Part shown: positions 46,785 to 54,885 of the stretch, piece by piece
Layout: each line of letters opens with the position of its first letter
Position numbering within the stretch: the stretch's first letter is position 1
Assembly (NCBI RefSeq): GCF_030815955.1
Contig: NZ_JAUSXK010000001.1
Span: 434,001-498,000 of the forward strand
Direction: 5' to 3'
Origin: Microbacterium murale
Lineage (GTDB): Bacteria > Actinomycetota > Actinomycetes > Actinomycetales > Microbacteriaceae
DNA: 64,000 bases
The notes under the pieces: model-generated
What the model saw: only the letters and a program-made list of their open reading frames with translations
The model's database searches: none
What the model was told of the DNA's origin: nothing
Position numbers and translations under genes: made by a program

Positions 46785-47705
46785 GTGCTCGATACTCTCA
46801 CCGGATTCGTCGTCGTGGGACTCGCCATCGCCGTCGGGTACATCGTCGGTCGCATCGACCTGCTCGGCGAGCACGCCCGCTACGTCCTCGGACGCCTGAC
46901 ATTCTTCGTGCTCTCGCCGTTCCTGCTGTTCACGGTGCTCGCCCAGGCCGATGCCAGGGTGCTGTTCTCGTCATTGCTGCCGGTGTCTGCCATCGCCGCG
47001 GTGGTCGTGATCGCGGCGTACACGCTGATAGCCAGACTGATCTGGAAGCGCAACGTCGGCGAGACCGTGATCGGCGCGCTTTCCGCCGGGCAGGTCAACT
47101 CGAACAACATCGGCATCCCGCTGTCGCTGTACCTGCTCGGCAGTGCCGCGTATCCGGCACCGGTGATCCTGCTGCAACTCCTCGTGTTCACACCGATCTC
47201 ATTGACGATCCTCGACGCCGTCACGAGCGGGAAGACGTCGGCGTGGCGCACCTTCGTGCGCACGGCTACCAACCCGATCATCCTGGGCTCCGCTCTCGGC
47301 ACGCTCGTGTCGGTGCTCGGCATCGATCTGCCCGCGATAGTGATGGAGCCGGCCGTCCTGCTGGCGAACGCCTGCGTCCCGGTGCTGCTGATCAGCTACG
47401 GGATCTCCCTGCACGGGCAGCGAGTTCTCAGCTCCTCCCACCACCGCCGCGATGTGCTTCTGGCCAGCTCGTTGAAGCTGATCGTCATGCCGGTCATCGC
47501 CTGGGTCGTCGCCCAGTTCGTCTTCGGTCTGTCCGCACACGAGGTACTGATCGTCGTGGTGCTCGCGGCTCTGCCCACCGCGCAGAACGTCTTCAACTAC
47601 TCGCAGCGCTACGACATCGGCGAATCGATCTCGCGAGACACGGTGTTCATCACGACGGTAGGTTGCGTTCCGGTGCTGCTGGCCGCGACGCTGCTGCTGG
47701 GTTAG
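46785..47705 (+). CDS. AEC (auxin efflux carrier) family transporter
   Basis: A 306-residue membrane protein with about ten helices in two inverted halves. It starts LDTLTGFVVVGLAIAVGYIVGR and carries GQVNSNNIGIPLSLYLLG in the first half and LAALPTAQNVFNYSQRY in the second, both typical of the AEC/MleP family of malate or auxin-like carriers. The substrate is unknown. It begins at GTG 46785. Confidence 0.9.
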   Translation: MLDTLTGFVVVGLAIAVGYIVGRIDLLGEHARYVLGRLTFFVLSPFLLFTVLAQADARVLFSSLLPVSAIAAVVVIAAYTLIARLIWKRNVGETVIGALSAGQVNSNNIGIPLSLYLLGSAAYPAPVILLQLLVFTPISLTILDAVTSGKTSAWRTFVRTATNPIILGSALGTLVSVLGIDLPAIVMEPAVLLANACVPVLLISYGISLHGQRVLSSSHHRRDVLLASSLKLIVMPVIAWVVAQFVFGLSAHEVLIVVVLAALPTAQNVFNYSQRYDIGESISRDTVFITTVGCVPVLLAATLLLG

Positions 47706-47745
47706 TGCTCTTGGGTTGAGCGGGCGGGCCTGCAAGAGTGTGAGC

Positions 47746-48627
47746 ATGAGCGCACTCCGCATCCTGCACCTCAGCGATACGCACTTCTCCGGTGACGGCG
47801 GCCGCCACTACGGCGTGGTCGACACCGGCGAGCACCTTCGGCGTGCTCTCTCCCACGTCGGGCACCTCACGTTCGATCTGGTCGTCGTCTCCGGCGACAT
47901 CAGCCAGGACGGTTCGGAGGAGTCATACATTCAGATTCGGGATGCTGTCACACCGTGGGCCCTCGCCCGAGGAGCTCGCGCCGTCTTCGCGATGGGCAAT
48001 CACGATCGGCGCGACGCCTTCCGCGCGGTGCTGGGCGACGGACAACCGGATGCCGATGAGCGGCAGTTGCCCGGAATCGACCTCGACCGCCCGGTGGCAT
48101 CGGTCGTCGACCACGACGGCTGGCGAATCGTGGTCCTTGACAGCTCGGTTCCGGGCGCCGGGTACGGCAGCCTGGAACCCGAGCAGCTCGCCTTCCTGAA
48201 GGAGGCCGTCGCCGCACCCGCCGTTCACGGCACAGTGGTGGTCGTGCACCACCCGCCGCTGCGCGCGCAGACCGAGCTGCTGCAGGCGCTTGCGCTGGAC
48301 GAGCACGACGGGCGAGCGCTCCTCGACGTCGTCCGGGGCACGGACGTGCGTGTCATCCTCAGCGGCCACTATCACCTCCCGATCACCGAGATCGTCGCCG
48401 GCGTGCCCGTGACCGTGGCACCCGGCGTGACGAACATCTCACGCGCATTCGCAGATCCGGCTGAGGAGTCCGCGATCGACGGCTTCGGAGGCGCCGTCGT
48501 GACCGTCGAGCACGACAGCGTGCGCGTCGTACCGTTCCTCGAACGTCTGACGCCCGACGACGTCGTCTTCCATTACGACGCCGATGTCGTCGCGCAGATC
48601 ATCCAGGAGGCGGGACGCGCAAGTTGA
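47746..48627 (+). CDS. Metallophosphoesterase (CpdA-like cyclic nucleotide phosphodiesterase family)
   Basis: A 293-residue calcineurin-like phosphoesterase. Motifs in order are LHLSDTHFS (DxH), VVVSGDISQDG (GDxxxxG), AMGNHDRRD (GNHD), VVHHPPL and LSGHYHLP (GHxH), giving the two-metal site. It resembles the 3',5'-cyclic-AMP phosphodiesterase/Icc group; the actual substrate is not shown. Convergent with the acyltransferase-CapA fusion gene, 19 bases away. Confidence 0.9.
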   Translation: MSALRILHLSDTHFSGDGGRHYGVVDTGEHLRRALSHVGHLTFDLVVVSGDISQDGSEESYIQIRDAVTPWALARGARAVFAMGNHDRRDAFRAVLGDGQPDADERQLPGIDLDRPVASVVDHDGWRIVVLDSSVPGAGYGSLEPEQLAFLKEAVAAPAVHGTVVVVHHPPLRAQTELLQALALDEHDGRALLDVVRGTDVRVILSGHYHLPITEIVAGVPVTVAPGVTNISRAFADPAEESAIDGFGGAVVTVEHDSVRVVPFLERLTPDDVVFHYDADVVAQIIQEAGRAS

Positions 48628-48646
48628 CGCAGCCTGGTGGATCTCA

Positions 48647-50806
48647 CTACGGCACTGTGATCGTGTTGCCCGGGCCGACGGTCACGGCATTCTCGGCGAA
48701 GTCACGGCGACCTCGCTCGTTCATGAGTTCGGCCGCCCGAGTGTCGGGGTCGGGCATGGGCACGCCGTCGTCGTAGCCGAACCGGACGGAGTGGAGTTGT
48801 CCGTCGATCATCGTCCCGTCGGCGCGGAGCCGCACGGACAAGTAGGCGCCGTAACGCGTCGAGGCGTCGACTCCGAAGACTCCGCCGCCGCCGAAATTGC
48901 CAAGACTGTAGGCGATGAGTCGGCCGCGGTACCACTCCATGCCGCGCAGCACGTGCGGTCCATGACCGATGACAAGGTCCGCGCCCGTGTCGATGGCTGC
49001 GTGGGCGAACGCGACCGGATCGCCGCGGTTTTCGCCGTACATGTATTCGGTGCCGGGCGTCACGACATCCGCGGCAGCGCCTTCGGCGCCCATGTGCGCC
49101 TGCACGACCACGATGTCCGCATGTTCGGTGGCGGTGCGCACGATCGAGCGCACGTGGCGCAAGTCGGTGACCCGGTTGAAGTCCGCATACGGCGCGAACC
49201 CGATCATCGCAACGGTGACGTCGCCCACCTGAGTGTATTCGATCTCATCGCGGTCGCCCACGGTGCGGATGCCGACGGCGTCGAGTGCGGCTCGCGTCTT
49301 CTCGTACCCCGCCTGCCCGAAGTCGCGACTGTGGTTGTTCGCAAGGTTCAGGATGTCGAACCCGACCAGACCTTCGGCTGCGACGGGGTCGCTGCGGAAG
49401 GCGAAGCAATCTGAACTCTGTCCGCATTTGTCGTATCCCGTGTCCGGGGAGATCGCCTGCTCCAGATTTCCGGTGACGATGTCCTGTGTGAACCATGGGC
49501 GCACGCTCTCGAAGTGGCTGGCGCCGTGGTCGGCCGGGACTGCGTGTCCGACGTCGTAGAGCAGGATGTCGCCCACGGCCCCGATGCTGACCTCCCCGGC
49601 GCGCGAAGCGGGCTGGGTCGTGATCTCGGAGGTGTGGGGCGGCACCGCTGCGGCACTGGTTGCCGAGATGCCGATCGCCGCGAGGATGAGGATCATCGCC
49701 GGGGTGCGCCACGGGAGACGATGCGCAGGGCGGTGCACGTCACCCGCCCTGGCAGGTGGCCGCGTCAGCCGGCGAGCGGGCAGGTCGAGCAGCCAGGACA
49801 GCCGATCACGGGAGATGAAGTCGCCGATCGCCGCGCTGACGGCGATGACGACCGTGGTGAGCACGACGGGAAGCAGGACGGCAGCGATCAGTTGCACGGC
49901 CATCCTGGCATCCGAGATCCAACCCACCAGCACGGCATCCGCAAGAGCGAGGACGGGCATGTGGATGACGTAGATCGGAAGCGTCCGCCTGCCAAGCCAG
50001 GCCAGGCCCCGCCCGAGCTGCGCGACCTCAGCCAGCAGGGGTGCGATCGCGACCCCTGCGGCGACGCCGAGCAGCGAGACGGCGAGCCAGACGCCGGGTA
50101 CCGTCTCCAGTCCCACGACCCGTACGACTGCGAAGGCTGCCAGGTAGACCATGAGGGACGCCGCCGCGAAGCGCGGACGGACGCGAGAGGCGAATCGGCG
50201 GATCTGTGTCGAGAAGCGGGTGCCGATCAGGAAGAAGAGCAGGTTGGCGATCAGTGAGCCTCGGTTGCTCACGATGTCGATGAGACCCGCTGCGACCGCG
50301 ACGGACAGCGCCGCAGCACCGGTGAGCAGAAGCCATGACGGCAGTCGCCGCAGCCCCTTGGCCACGATGAAGTACAGGGCGAGCGCGTAGAGGTACCAGA
50401 CATTCGGCGGGCTGATCGTCACGGCTTCTATGAACTCGGCCACGCTGCGTGGGACAAGGGTGGGGAAATCGGGAAACGCCCAGAGCGCCGCCGTATGGAT
50501 GAGTGTCCACAGCACGTACAGATACAGGTAGCGCACGACGCGCCCCCGGAAGCACGCGGCCCAGGACCGCTCGACCGCACTCGCGGCGAAGCAGCCGGAG
50601 ATGAGGAAGAAGAGCGGCATCCGCACCGGGTAGGTGACGTCGGCGATCACGCCCCAGACCCCGGGGATGGGGACACCGATGCGCCAGTCGATCTGCAGGT
50701 AGGTCTTCAATACGACATGCCAGAAGACGACGAGGATGATCAGCAGGCCTTTAGCTGTGTCCGCCCAGGCCAGTCGGGCACCAGGGCCCGCCGCAGGGCC
50801 GATCAC
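48647..50806 (-). CDS. Fusion of acyltransferase-3 membrane domain with CapA-type phosphatase domain
   Basis: A 719-residue protein with two parts. Residues 1-345 are an acyltransferase-3/WecH-like integral membrane domain of about ten helices (LAWADTAKGLLIILVVFWHV; VRMPLFFLISGCF; NVWYLYALALYFIVAKG; RRTLPIYVIHMPVLAL). A further helix (MILILAAIGISATSAAA, about 370-387) leads to an extracellular CapA/PgsA-like domain, residues 405-719: GAVGDILLYD, VTGNLEQAI, LNLANNHSRDFG, VVVQAHMGAE, VIGHGPHVLRG and AYSLGNFGG. CapA proteins belong to poly-gamma-glutamate or capsule systems. It begins at GTG 50806 in a GTGA overlap with the ligase gene, so it is co-translated with D-alanine enzymes. Substrate unknown. 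Confidence 0.88.
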   Translation of the reverse strand: MIGPAAGPGARLAWADTAKGLLIILVVFWHVVLKTYLQIDWRIGVPIPGVWGVIADVTYPVRMPLFFLISGCFAASAVERSWAACFRGRVVRYLYLYVLWTLIHTAALWAFPDFPTLVPRSVAEFIEAVTISPPNVWYLYALALYFIVAKGLRRLPSWLLLTGAAALSVAVAAGLIDIVSNRGSLIANLLFFLIGTRFSTQIRRFASRVRPRFAAASLMVYLAAFAVVRVVGLETVPGVWLAVSLLGVAAGVAIAPLLAEVAQLGRGLAWLGRRTLPIYVIHMPVLALADAVLVGWISDARMAVQLIAAVLLPVVLTTVVIAVSAAIGDFISRDRLSWLLDLPARRLTRPPARAGDVHRPAHRLPWRTPAMILILAAIGISATSAAAVPPHTSEITTQPASRAGEVSIGAVGDILLYDVGHAVPADHGASHFESVRPWFTQDIVTGNLEQAISPDTGYDKCGQSSDCFAFRSDPVAAEGLVGFDILNLANNHSRDFGQAGYEKTRAALDAVGIRTVGDRDEIEYTQVGDVTVAMIGFAPYADFNRVTDLRHVRSIVRTATEHADIVVVQAHMGAEGAAADVVTPGTEYMYGENRGDPVAFAHAAIDTGADLVIGHGPHVLRGMEWYRGRLIAYSLGNFGGGGVFGVDASTRYGAYLSVRLRADGTMIDGQLHSVRFGYDDGVPMPDPDTRAAELMNERGRRDFAENAVTVGPGNTITVP

Positions 50807-51807
50807 TCAGGCTGCCCGATCGGCGCGAGTACCGCACCCTGCTGCGGCCGATGCCCGACGGCGTGAAGGAGCTCGGCGATGAATCCGGCGTAGTCGAGGC
50901 CGGTCGCCGCATACATCAAAGGCACCTGGGACCGTTCGGTCATCCCGGGTGCGGTGTTCACCTCGTTGAGCACAGGGCCTCGGTCGGTGAGGAAGAAATC
51001 GAAGCGTGCCACACCGGCGCACCCGAGCCCCTCGTACATCAGCACGGCCGCGTGACGGATCGCCGTCTCGTCGGCGTCGCTGATCGGCGCGGGCACAGTG
51101 AACTTCGCACTGCCGTCGTACTTCTCCGCTGCGCCGAACACGCTGCCAGGGGTGACGCCGATCTCGAGTGCGGCCCCGAAGCGCAGTACGCCGTGACGAT
51201 CGCGGAAGACCGCGATGTCCACTTCCCTCCCGGCCACGTACTCCTCGATCAGCACGGTGTCGCCGAACACCCGTGCCCGGCTCACCGCCTGGGCGACGCC
51301 GTTCGGATCGGCGACGACGAAGACGCCGTTGCTGGAACCGCCGGCTGCGGGCTTGACGACGAACGGAGGTTGCAGGCCCATCACAGCGGCATCGATTCCT
51401 GGCCTGGCGACCCGCGCCTTCGCCGTCGCGATGCCGAGCGATTCGGCGATCAGTTTCGTGGCGTGCTTATCCATCCCGAGCGCCCCGGCGCGCACTGGAG
51501 AGCCCGCGTAGGGGACGCCGCACAGTTCGAGCAGGCCCGCGATCGCACCGTCCTCACCACCGACTCCGTGCAGCACGGGAAACGCGATGTCACAGCCGGT
51601 GAGCGTCTCGACGGCGCGATACGCGGGCAGAACGGTGCCGTGCTCGTCCTGCCAGGATCCGTCTTCGCCGATGCTCAGCGGGACAGCCGTGTGGTTCAGC
51701 TCGCGGATCGCGCGAACGACGGAGGCAGCGGATGCGCGGGAGACGGCGTGCTCGTCATTCGAGCCACCACCGACGACGGCGATCCGAATGGGCGTGGACT
51801 GTGACAT
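50803..51807 (-). CDS. D-alanine--D-alanine ligase family protein (D-Ala-D-X ligase)
   Basis: A 334-residue ATP-grasp ligase from ATG 51807, with AAGGAG 9 bases upstream. Motifs: HGVGGEDGAIAGLLELCGVP (substrate 1), PPFVVKPAAGGSSNGV (ATP), IEEYVAGREVDIAV, the omega-loop region VFGAAEKYDGSAKFTVPA, ARFDFFLTDRGPVLNEVNTAPGMTERS with metal ligands. The EKY triplet and NEVNT segment recall VanC/VanG-type D-Ala-D-Ser ligases as well as ordinary Ddl, so the second substrate is open. Its start lies 112 bases inside the alanine racemase frame and its stop overlaps the acyltransferase-CapA gene. Confidence 0.88.
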   Translation of the reverse strand: MSQSTPIRIAVVGGGSNDEHAVSRASAASVVRAIRELNHTAVPLSIGEDGSWQDEHGTVLPAYRAVETLTGCDIAFPVLHGVGGEDGAIAGLLELCGVPYAGSPVRAGALGMDKHATKLIAESLGIATAKARVARPGIDAAVMGLQPPFVVKPAAGGSSNGVFVVADPNGVAQAVSRARVFGDTVLIEEYVAGREVDIAVFRDRHGVLRFGAALEIGVTPGSVFGAAEKYDGSAKFTVPAPISDADETAIRHAAVLMYEGLGCAGVARFDFFLTDRGPVLNEVNTAPGMTERSQVPLMYAATGLDYAGFIAELLHAVGHRPQQGAVLAPIGQPE

Positions 51808-52955
51808 GAGGTGTCTCCTTGCAGCTGGTGCGATTCGCGCTGTGTCGCGTCGAGGGTGCGGTGAATGCGATGGGCGCGGGTGCCGACGCGGGTGAGCATC
51901 TCGTGTTCGATCGTGTGCGACCATTCGGCCCACTCCGCGACGGTGGGCTCGCCGTCCCGTCCGGGGCCGAAGATCGTCACCGTCTCGCCGGGCTGCAGCA
52001 GTTCGTCGCCGGTGTCGACGACGACCATGTCCATCGAGATCCTGCCCACCAACGAGCGCCGCCTGCCTCGTGCGAACACCTGCGCCCGCCCGGACGCGGC
52101 GCGGGGAAGACCATCGCCGTACCCGATAGGCAGGAGCACCAGATGGGTGCGGGCCGGTGTGGTGAAGTCATGCCCGTAGCCCACACCGGTGCCCGCCGCC
52201 ACCTCGCGGGAGGACACGACCGTCGAGGTCAGGGTCAGCGCGGGCTGCAGGAAGTCGGTCGTGCGGGACGGATCGACCCCGAAGAGACCCGCGCCGATCC
52301 GATGGATACCGAACCCGCTTCCCTCACCTGTCAGCGTCGCCGCGGTCGCGGCGAGATGGAGCATGTGCGGGTTCAGAGCGCGGCGTCTGGCAGTGCGCAC
52401 CGCATTCTCGAAGACCAGGCGTTCGCGCGCGTTCTGCGGATTGCCCGGGTCATCCGCGCACGACATGTGCCCCATCACCCCGACCACACGGATGATGCCG
52501 GCCGCCTCGTACTCTCGCGCGAGCGTGCACAGCGCCGGCCAGTCGCGTGCCGCGCAGCCGTCCCGGCCGATACCTACGTCGATGTGCAGATGCACCCGTG
52601 CCGTTGTTCCCGCGTGCCGTGCCGCCCTGGCGACGGCGTACAGCAGTTCGAGACTCGGTACGGCCAGTTCGATGCGCTCGCGCAGTGCCGTCTCGAAGTC
52701 CGCGTCCAGGGTGTTGAGCCAGCTCAGGATCGGGGAATCGATGCCCACTGCACGCAGCGCGAGCGCCTCGTCGATGCAGGTCACGCCGATCGAGCCCGCC
52801 CCGGACTCGAGCACCGAGCGAGCGACGTCCCCGTGCCCGAATGCGTCAGCCTTGAGGACGGCCATGAGCCGTCCCCCGGTCAATGCGTGAAATCGCTTGG
52901 TGTTCTCACGGATCGCATCGTCATGGACGATGAGTTCCGAGGCGGGTGATCGCAT
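51696..52955 (-). CDS. alr: Alanine racemase
   Basis: A 419-residue fold-type III PLP racemase. The PLP Lys is in MAVLKADAFGHGD near residue 35 (Tyr of the usual KADAYGHG is Phe), VHLHIDVGIGRDG, GVMGHMSCADDP, the catalytic Tyr in TGVGYGHDF, LLPIGYGDGLPR and VGRISMDMVVVD. Usual length is about 370; the frame here runs some 37 codons into the downstream ligase gene because no stop occurs in any of the three frames near the expected end. It supplies D-alanine for cell wall synthesis, or possibly another D-amino acid. A palindrome lies 35 bases upstream. Confidence 0.92.
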   Translation of the reverse strand: MRSPASELIVHDDAIRENTKRFHALTGGRLMAVLKADAFGHGDVARSVLESGAGSIGVTCIDEALALRAVGIDSPILSWLNTLDADFETALRERIELAVPSLELLYAVARAARHAGTTARVHLHIDVGIGRDGCAARDWPALCTLAREYEAAGIIRVVGVMGHMSCADDPGNPQNARERLVFENAVRTARRRALNPHMLHLAATAATLTGEGSGFGIHRIGAGLFGVDPSRTTDFLQPALTLTSTVVSSREVAAGTGVGYGHDFTTPARTHLVLLPIGYGDGLPRAASGRAQVFARGRRRSLVGRISMDMVVVDTGDELLQPGETVTIFGPGRDGEPTVAEWAEWSHTIEHEMLTRVGTRAHRIHRTLDATQRESHQLQGDTSCHSPRPFGSPSSVVARMTSTPSPAHPLPPSFARSAS

Positions 52956-52989
52956 GGGATCAAGTCAAATGATCAGCGTGTTGCCGCAG

Positions 52990-53009
52990 CGTATCCGGAT
53001 TCGGATACG
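52990..53009. promoter_or_regulatory. Palindrome upstream of alr (candidate operator)
   Basis: CGTATCCGGATTCGGATACG is an inverted repeat of 8 bp with a 4-base centre, 35 bases upstream of the alr start. It stands alone in the 217-base gap between alr and the tRNA and may control the alr-ddl-CapA operon. Confidence 0.55.
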
Positions 53010-53122
53010 GAAACGATATGAGGCCTGGGCGCACCGACTGCACGCGCTTCGCGGTCGCGGTATGCAGTGGGCTTCCGCCTCGATGCCGGGCCGCACGAAA
53101 CACGACAGGCCCCGCGGAAACA

Positions 53123-53152
53123 GAACAGGCCCCGCCGAAGCGGAGCCTGTTC
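53123..53152 (-). terminator. Terminator of tRNA-Ala
   Basis: On the minus strand GAACAGGC and GCCTGTTC (53123-53130, 53145-53152) close a hairpin with an inner CGC-TTCG-GCG stem-loop, followed by TGTTT. It starts 21 bases after the tRNA 3' end. An imperfect copy of the left arm (ACAGGCCCCGC) precedes it at 53105-53115. Confidence 0.75.
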
Positions 53153-53172
53153 TTCACTGTCTCAACACAGTG

Positions 53173-53245
53173 TGGACCTAAGGGGATTCGAACCCCTGAC
53201 CTCCTCGATGCGAACGAGGCGCGCTACCAACTGCGCCATAGGCCC
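53173..53245 (-). tRNA. tRNA-Ala (anticodon CGC)
   Basis: A 73-base cloverleaf: acceptor GGGCCTA/TAGGTCC with the G3-U70 wobble pair that identifies alanine tRNA, D-arm GCGC...GCGC, anticodon stem CCTCG/CGAGG with loop TTCGCAT (anticodon CGC, codon GCG), five-base variable loop, T-arm AGGGG-TTCGAAT-CCCCT and discriminator A. CCA is not encoded. Confidence 0.97.
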
Positions 53246-53299
53246 GTGAACCTCAGCTAGATTATCACGCTCGAAAGGTGCGCCGCGCCGAGGCGGTGC

Positions 53300-54157
53300 T
53301 CAGCCAGCAGCACGGCGCTCGAGAAGCTGTCGCACGTGCTGTTCGATCTCTGCGTCATCCACGAACCCCATCCGGGCATATGGAGAGGAGGCTTCCTTGG
53401 CAGCGGGCAACGGCACCGGTGCCGGCGCCGCCATCTGCTCCGCGCGCTCCCGAAGTGCGGCCACTCGAGCGGCGCGACGCAGCTCCTGCTGCGCCTCGAT
53501 CTCCGCCCTCGCGATCTGGGCGGCTGACCCGGCGACAGCCACCAGCGGCTCGGGCAACCGCCGCGGCGTCCAAGACGCCCGACCTTGATCATGCAACGGA
53601 GGAGAGACCCGCACCGGTGCGTCCTCGATGACGACGGGCGCAGGCCGGTTCGCGGCACGGCGAGCCACCGATGCCATCTTCTGCAGGGTCGCAGCAGCCA
53701 CGAACGCGAGGGCACCGCCGACCCAGATCAGCAGTTGTGTGCCACCGATCAGCAGCTGCCACACACCCAGCCCCGCCACGGCGAGGCCGGCCGACAACAG
53801 CACGGTGCCGACCACCCGCACGCGCCGGCGGGCACGCGCCTGTCGCACCACGGGGTCGGCGCGTGTCGCGGCCAACTCCTCACGGAGCCGCACCAGTTCG
53901 ACCGCTTCCTTCTCCGACTGCAGTCGCTTCGCGAGCTTCTGCTGCGCGTGCGCGGTGCGTGCGTTGAGCTCGAGATGCACCTCTGCCGGCGTCTCACTCG
54001 TCTCCGCGAGCACGCGCAGGGCCTGGTTCAGCCGCACTGCGTTCCGCTCGGAGGCGTTGTACTGGTAGCGTCCGCGCCACGACGGCAGCAGATACAGCAT
54101 CCAGAGCAGCACGGCGACGAGGACGATAACGCCCCCACTCAGCACCGGCCCATCCAT
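53300..54157 (-). CDS. Membrane protein with coiled-coil regions, function unknown
   Basis: A 285-residue protein. A helix at residues 6-24 is followed by a 90-residue cytoplasmic stretch rich in Glu/Arg/Ala (coiled coil), two close helices (about 115-135 and 140-157), and a long basic/Ala-rich tail ending AEIEQHVRQLLERRAAG. I do not recognise a family, though similar proteins sit next to tRNA genes in related genomes as far as I recall. Upstream of the tRNA on the same strand. Confidence 0.75.
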   Translation of the reverse strand: MDGPVLSGGVIVLVAVLLWMLYLLPSWRGRYQYNASERNAVRLNQALRVLAETSETPAEVHLELNARTAHAQQKLAKRLQSEKEAVELVRLREELAATRADPVVRQARARRRVRVVGTVLLSAGLAVAGLGVWQLLIGGTQLLIWVGGALAFVAAATLQKMASVARRAANRPAPVVIEDAPVRVSPPLHDQGRASWTPRRLPEPLVAVAGSAAQIARAEIEAQQELRRAARVAALRERAEQMAAPAPVPLPAAKEASSPYARMGFVDDAEIEQHVRQLLERRAAG

Positions 54158-54232
54158 AGGGTCAACGGTATGCGACCGGGCGCCGCCTGCCCCTCAGTCC
54201 CGGGCGCGTGTCGCCACGGCGCGAAGAGAATC

Positions 54233-54862
54233 TCAGATCGAGAGACGGTCCGAGGGCGGAACCATCGCGGCTTCCTGCGGCGCGCGCCCGCTCACCCAAC
54301 GCGCGAGCACGCCCTCCGGGGCGTCCTCACGAGTGAGCGCGAAGGCGTAATGATCACGCCAGTCGCCATCGATGTGGATGTAGCGACGCCGCAGCCCCTC
54401 GTATCGGAAGCCGAGCTTCTGGACGACGCGCAGGCTCGCCTCATTCTCCGGCCGGATGCAGATCTCCATCCGGTGCAGTCCGAATTCTCTGAACGACGCG
54501 TCCGTCGCGAGCGCCACGGCCGTCGGCGTGATGCCCTTACCGGCGAATCGCTCACTGACCCAATAGCCGATGGTGGCCGAGCAGAGAGATCCGCGCGCCA
54601 CACCCCAGACATTCAGCTGCCCGGCGATCTCACCCTCGTGTTCCATCACGAACGGGTATCCCCCGCCGTCACGGTACTGCTGCAGCAGGCGACGGATGCT
54701 GACGCGCATGTCGAACGACGCCGATCCGTTCGGGATCGTCGCCTCCCAGCGCTGCAGCCATGCACGGTTGCTCAGCAGCTCGTGCTGCAGCACGCGGGCA
54801 TCACGAGTTCGGATGAGCCGAAGCTCGACCGGACCGTGACGGTGCCCCTGCAGCAAGTCCAT
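54233..54862 (-). CDS. GNAT family N-acetyltransferase (RimJ-like)
   Basis: A 209-residue acetyltransferase. It has VELRLIRTRDARVLQHELLSNRAWLQRWEAT at the N-terminus, ATIGYWVSERFAGKGITPTAVALATDASF (acetyl-CoA loop) and MEICIRPENEASLRVVQKLGFRYEG, the usual RimJ/RimL ribosomal-protein alanine acetyltransferase pattern. ATG 54862 follows GCGAGGTGCGT; 23 bases separate it from the galU stop, so it is probably co-transcribed with galU. Confidence 0.88.
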   Translation of the reverse strand: MDLLQGHRHGPVELRLIRTRDARVLQHELLSNRAWLQRWEATIPNGSASFDMRVSIRRLLQQYRDGGGYPFVMEHEGEIAGQLNVWGVARGSLCSATIGYWVSERFAGKGITPTAVALATDASFREFGLHRMEICIRPENEASLRVVQKLGFRYEGLRRRYIHIDGDWRDHYAFALTREDAPEGVLARWVSGRAPQEAAMVPPSDRLSI

Positions 54863-54885
54863 ACGCACCTCGCGCTCCGGAACGC

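Noticed and set aside
46676..47719. Second long + strand frame over the AEC transporter gene
   Set aside because: Arg-rich shadow; the frame starting at GTG 46785 gives a clean ten-helix AEC protein.
51696..52955. Reading the racemase as a VanT serine racemase
   Set aside because: VanT is one chain with its membrane domain; here the racemase is separate and KADAFGHG/GRISMDM are ordinary alanine racemase motifs.
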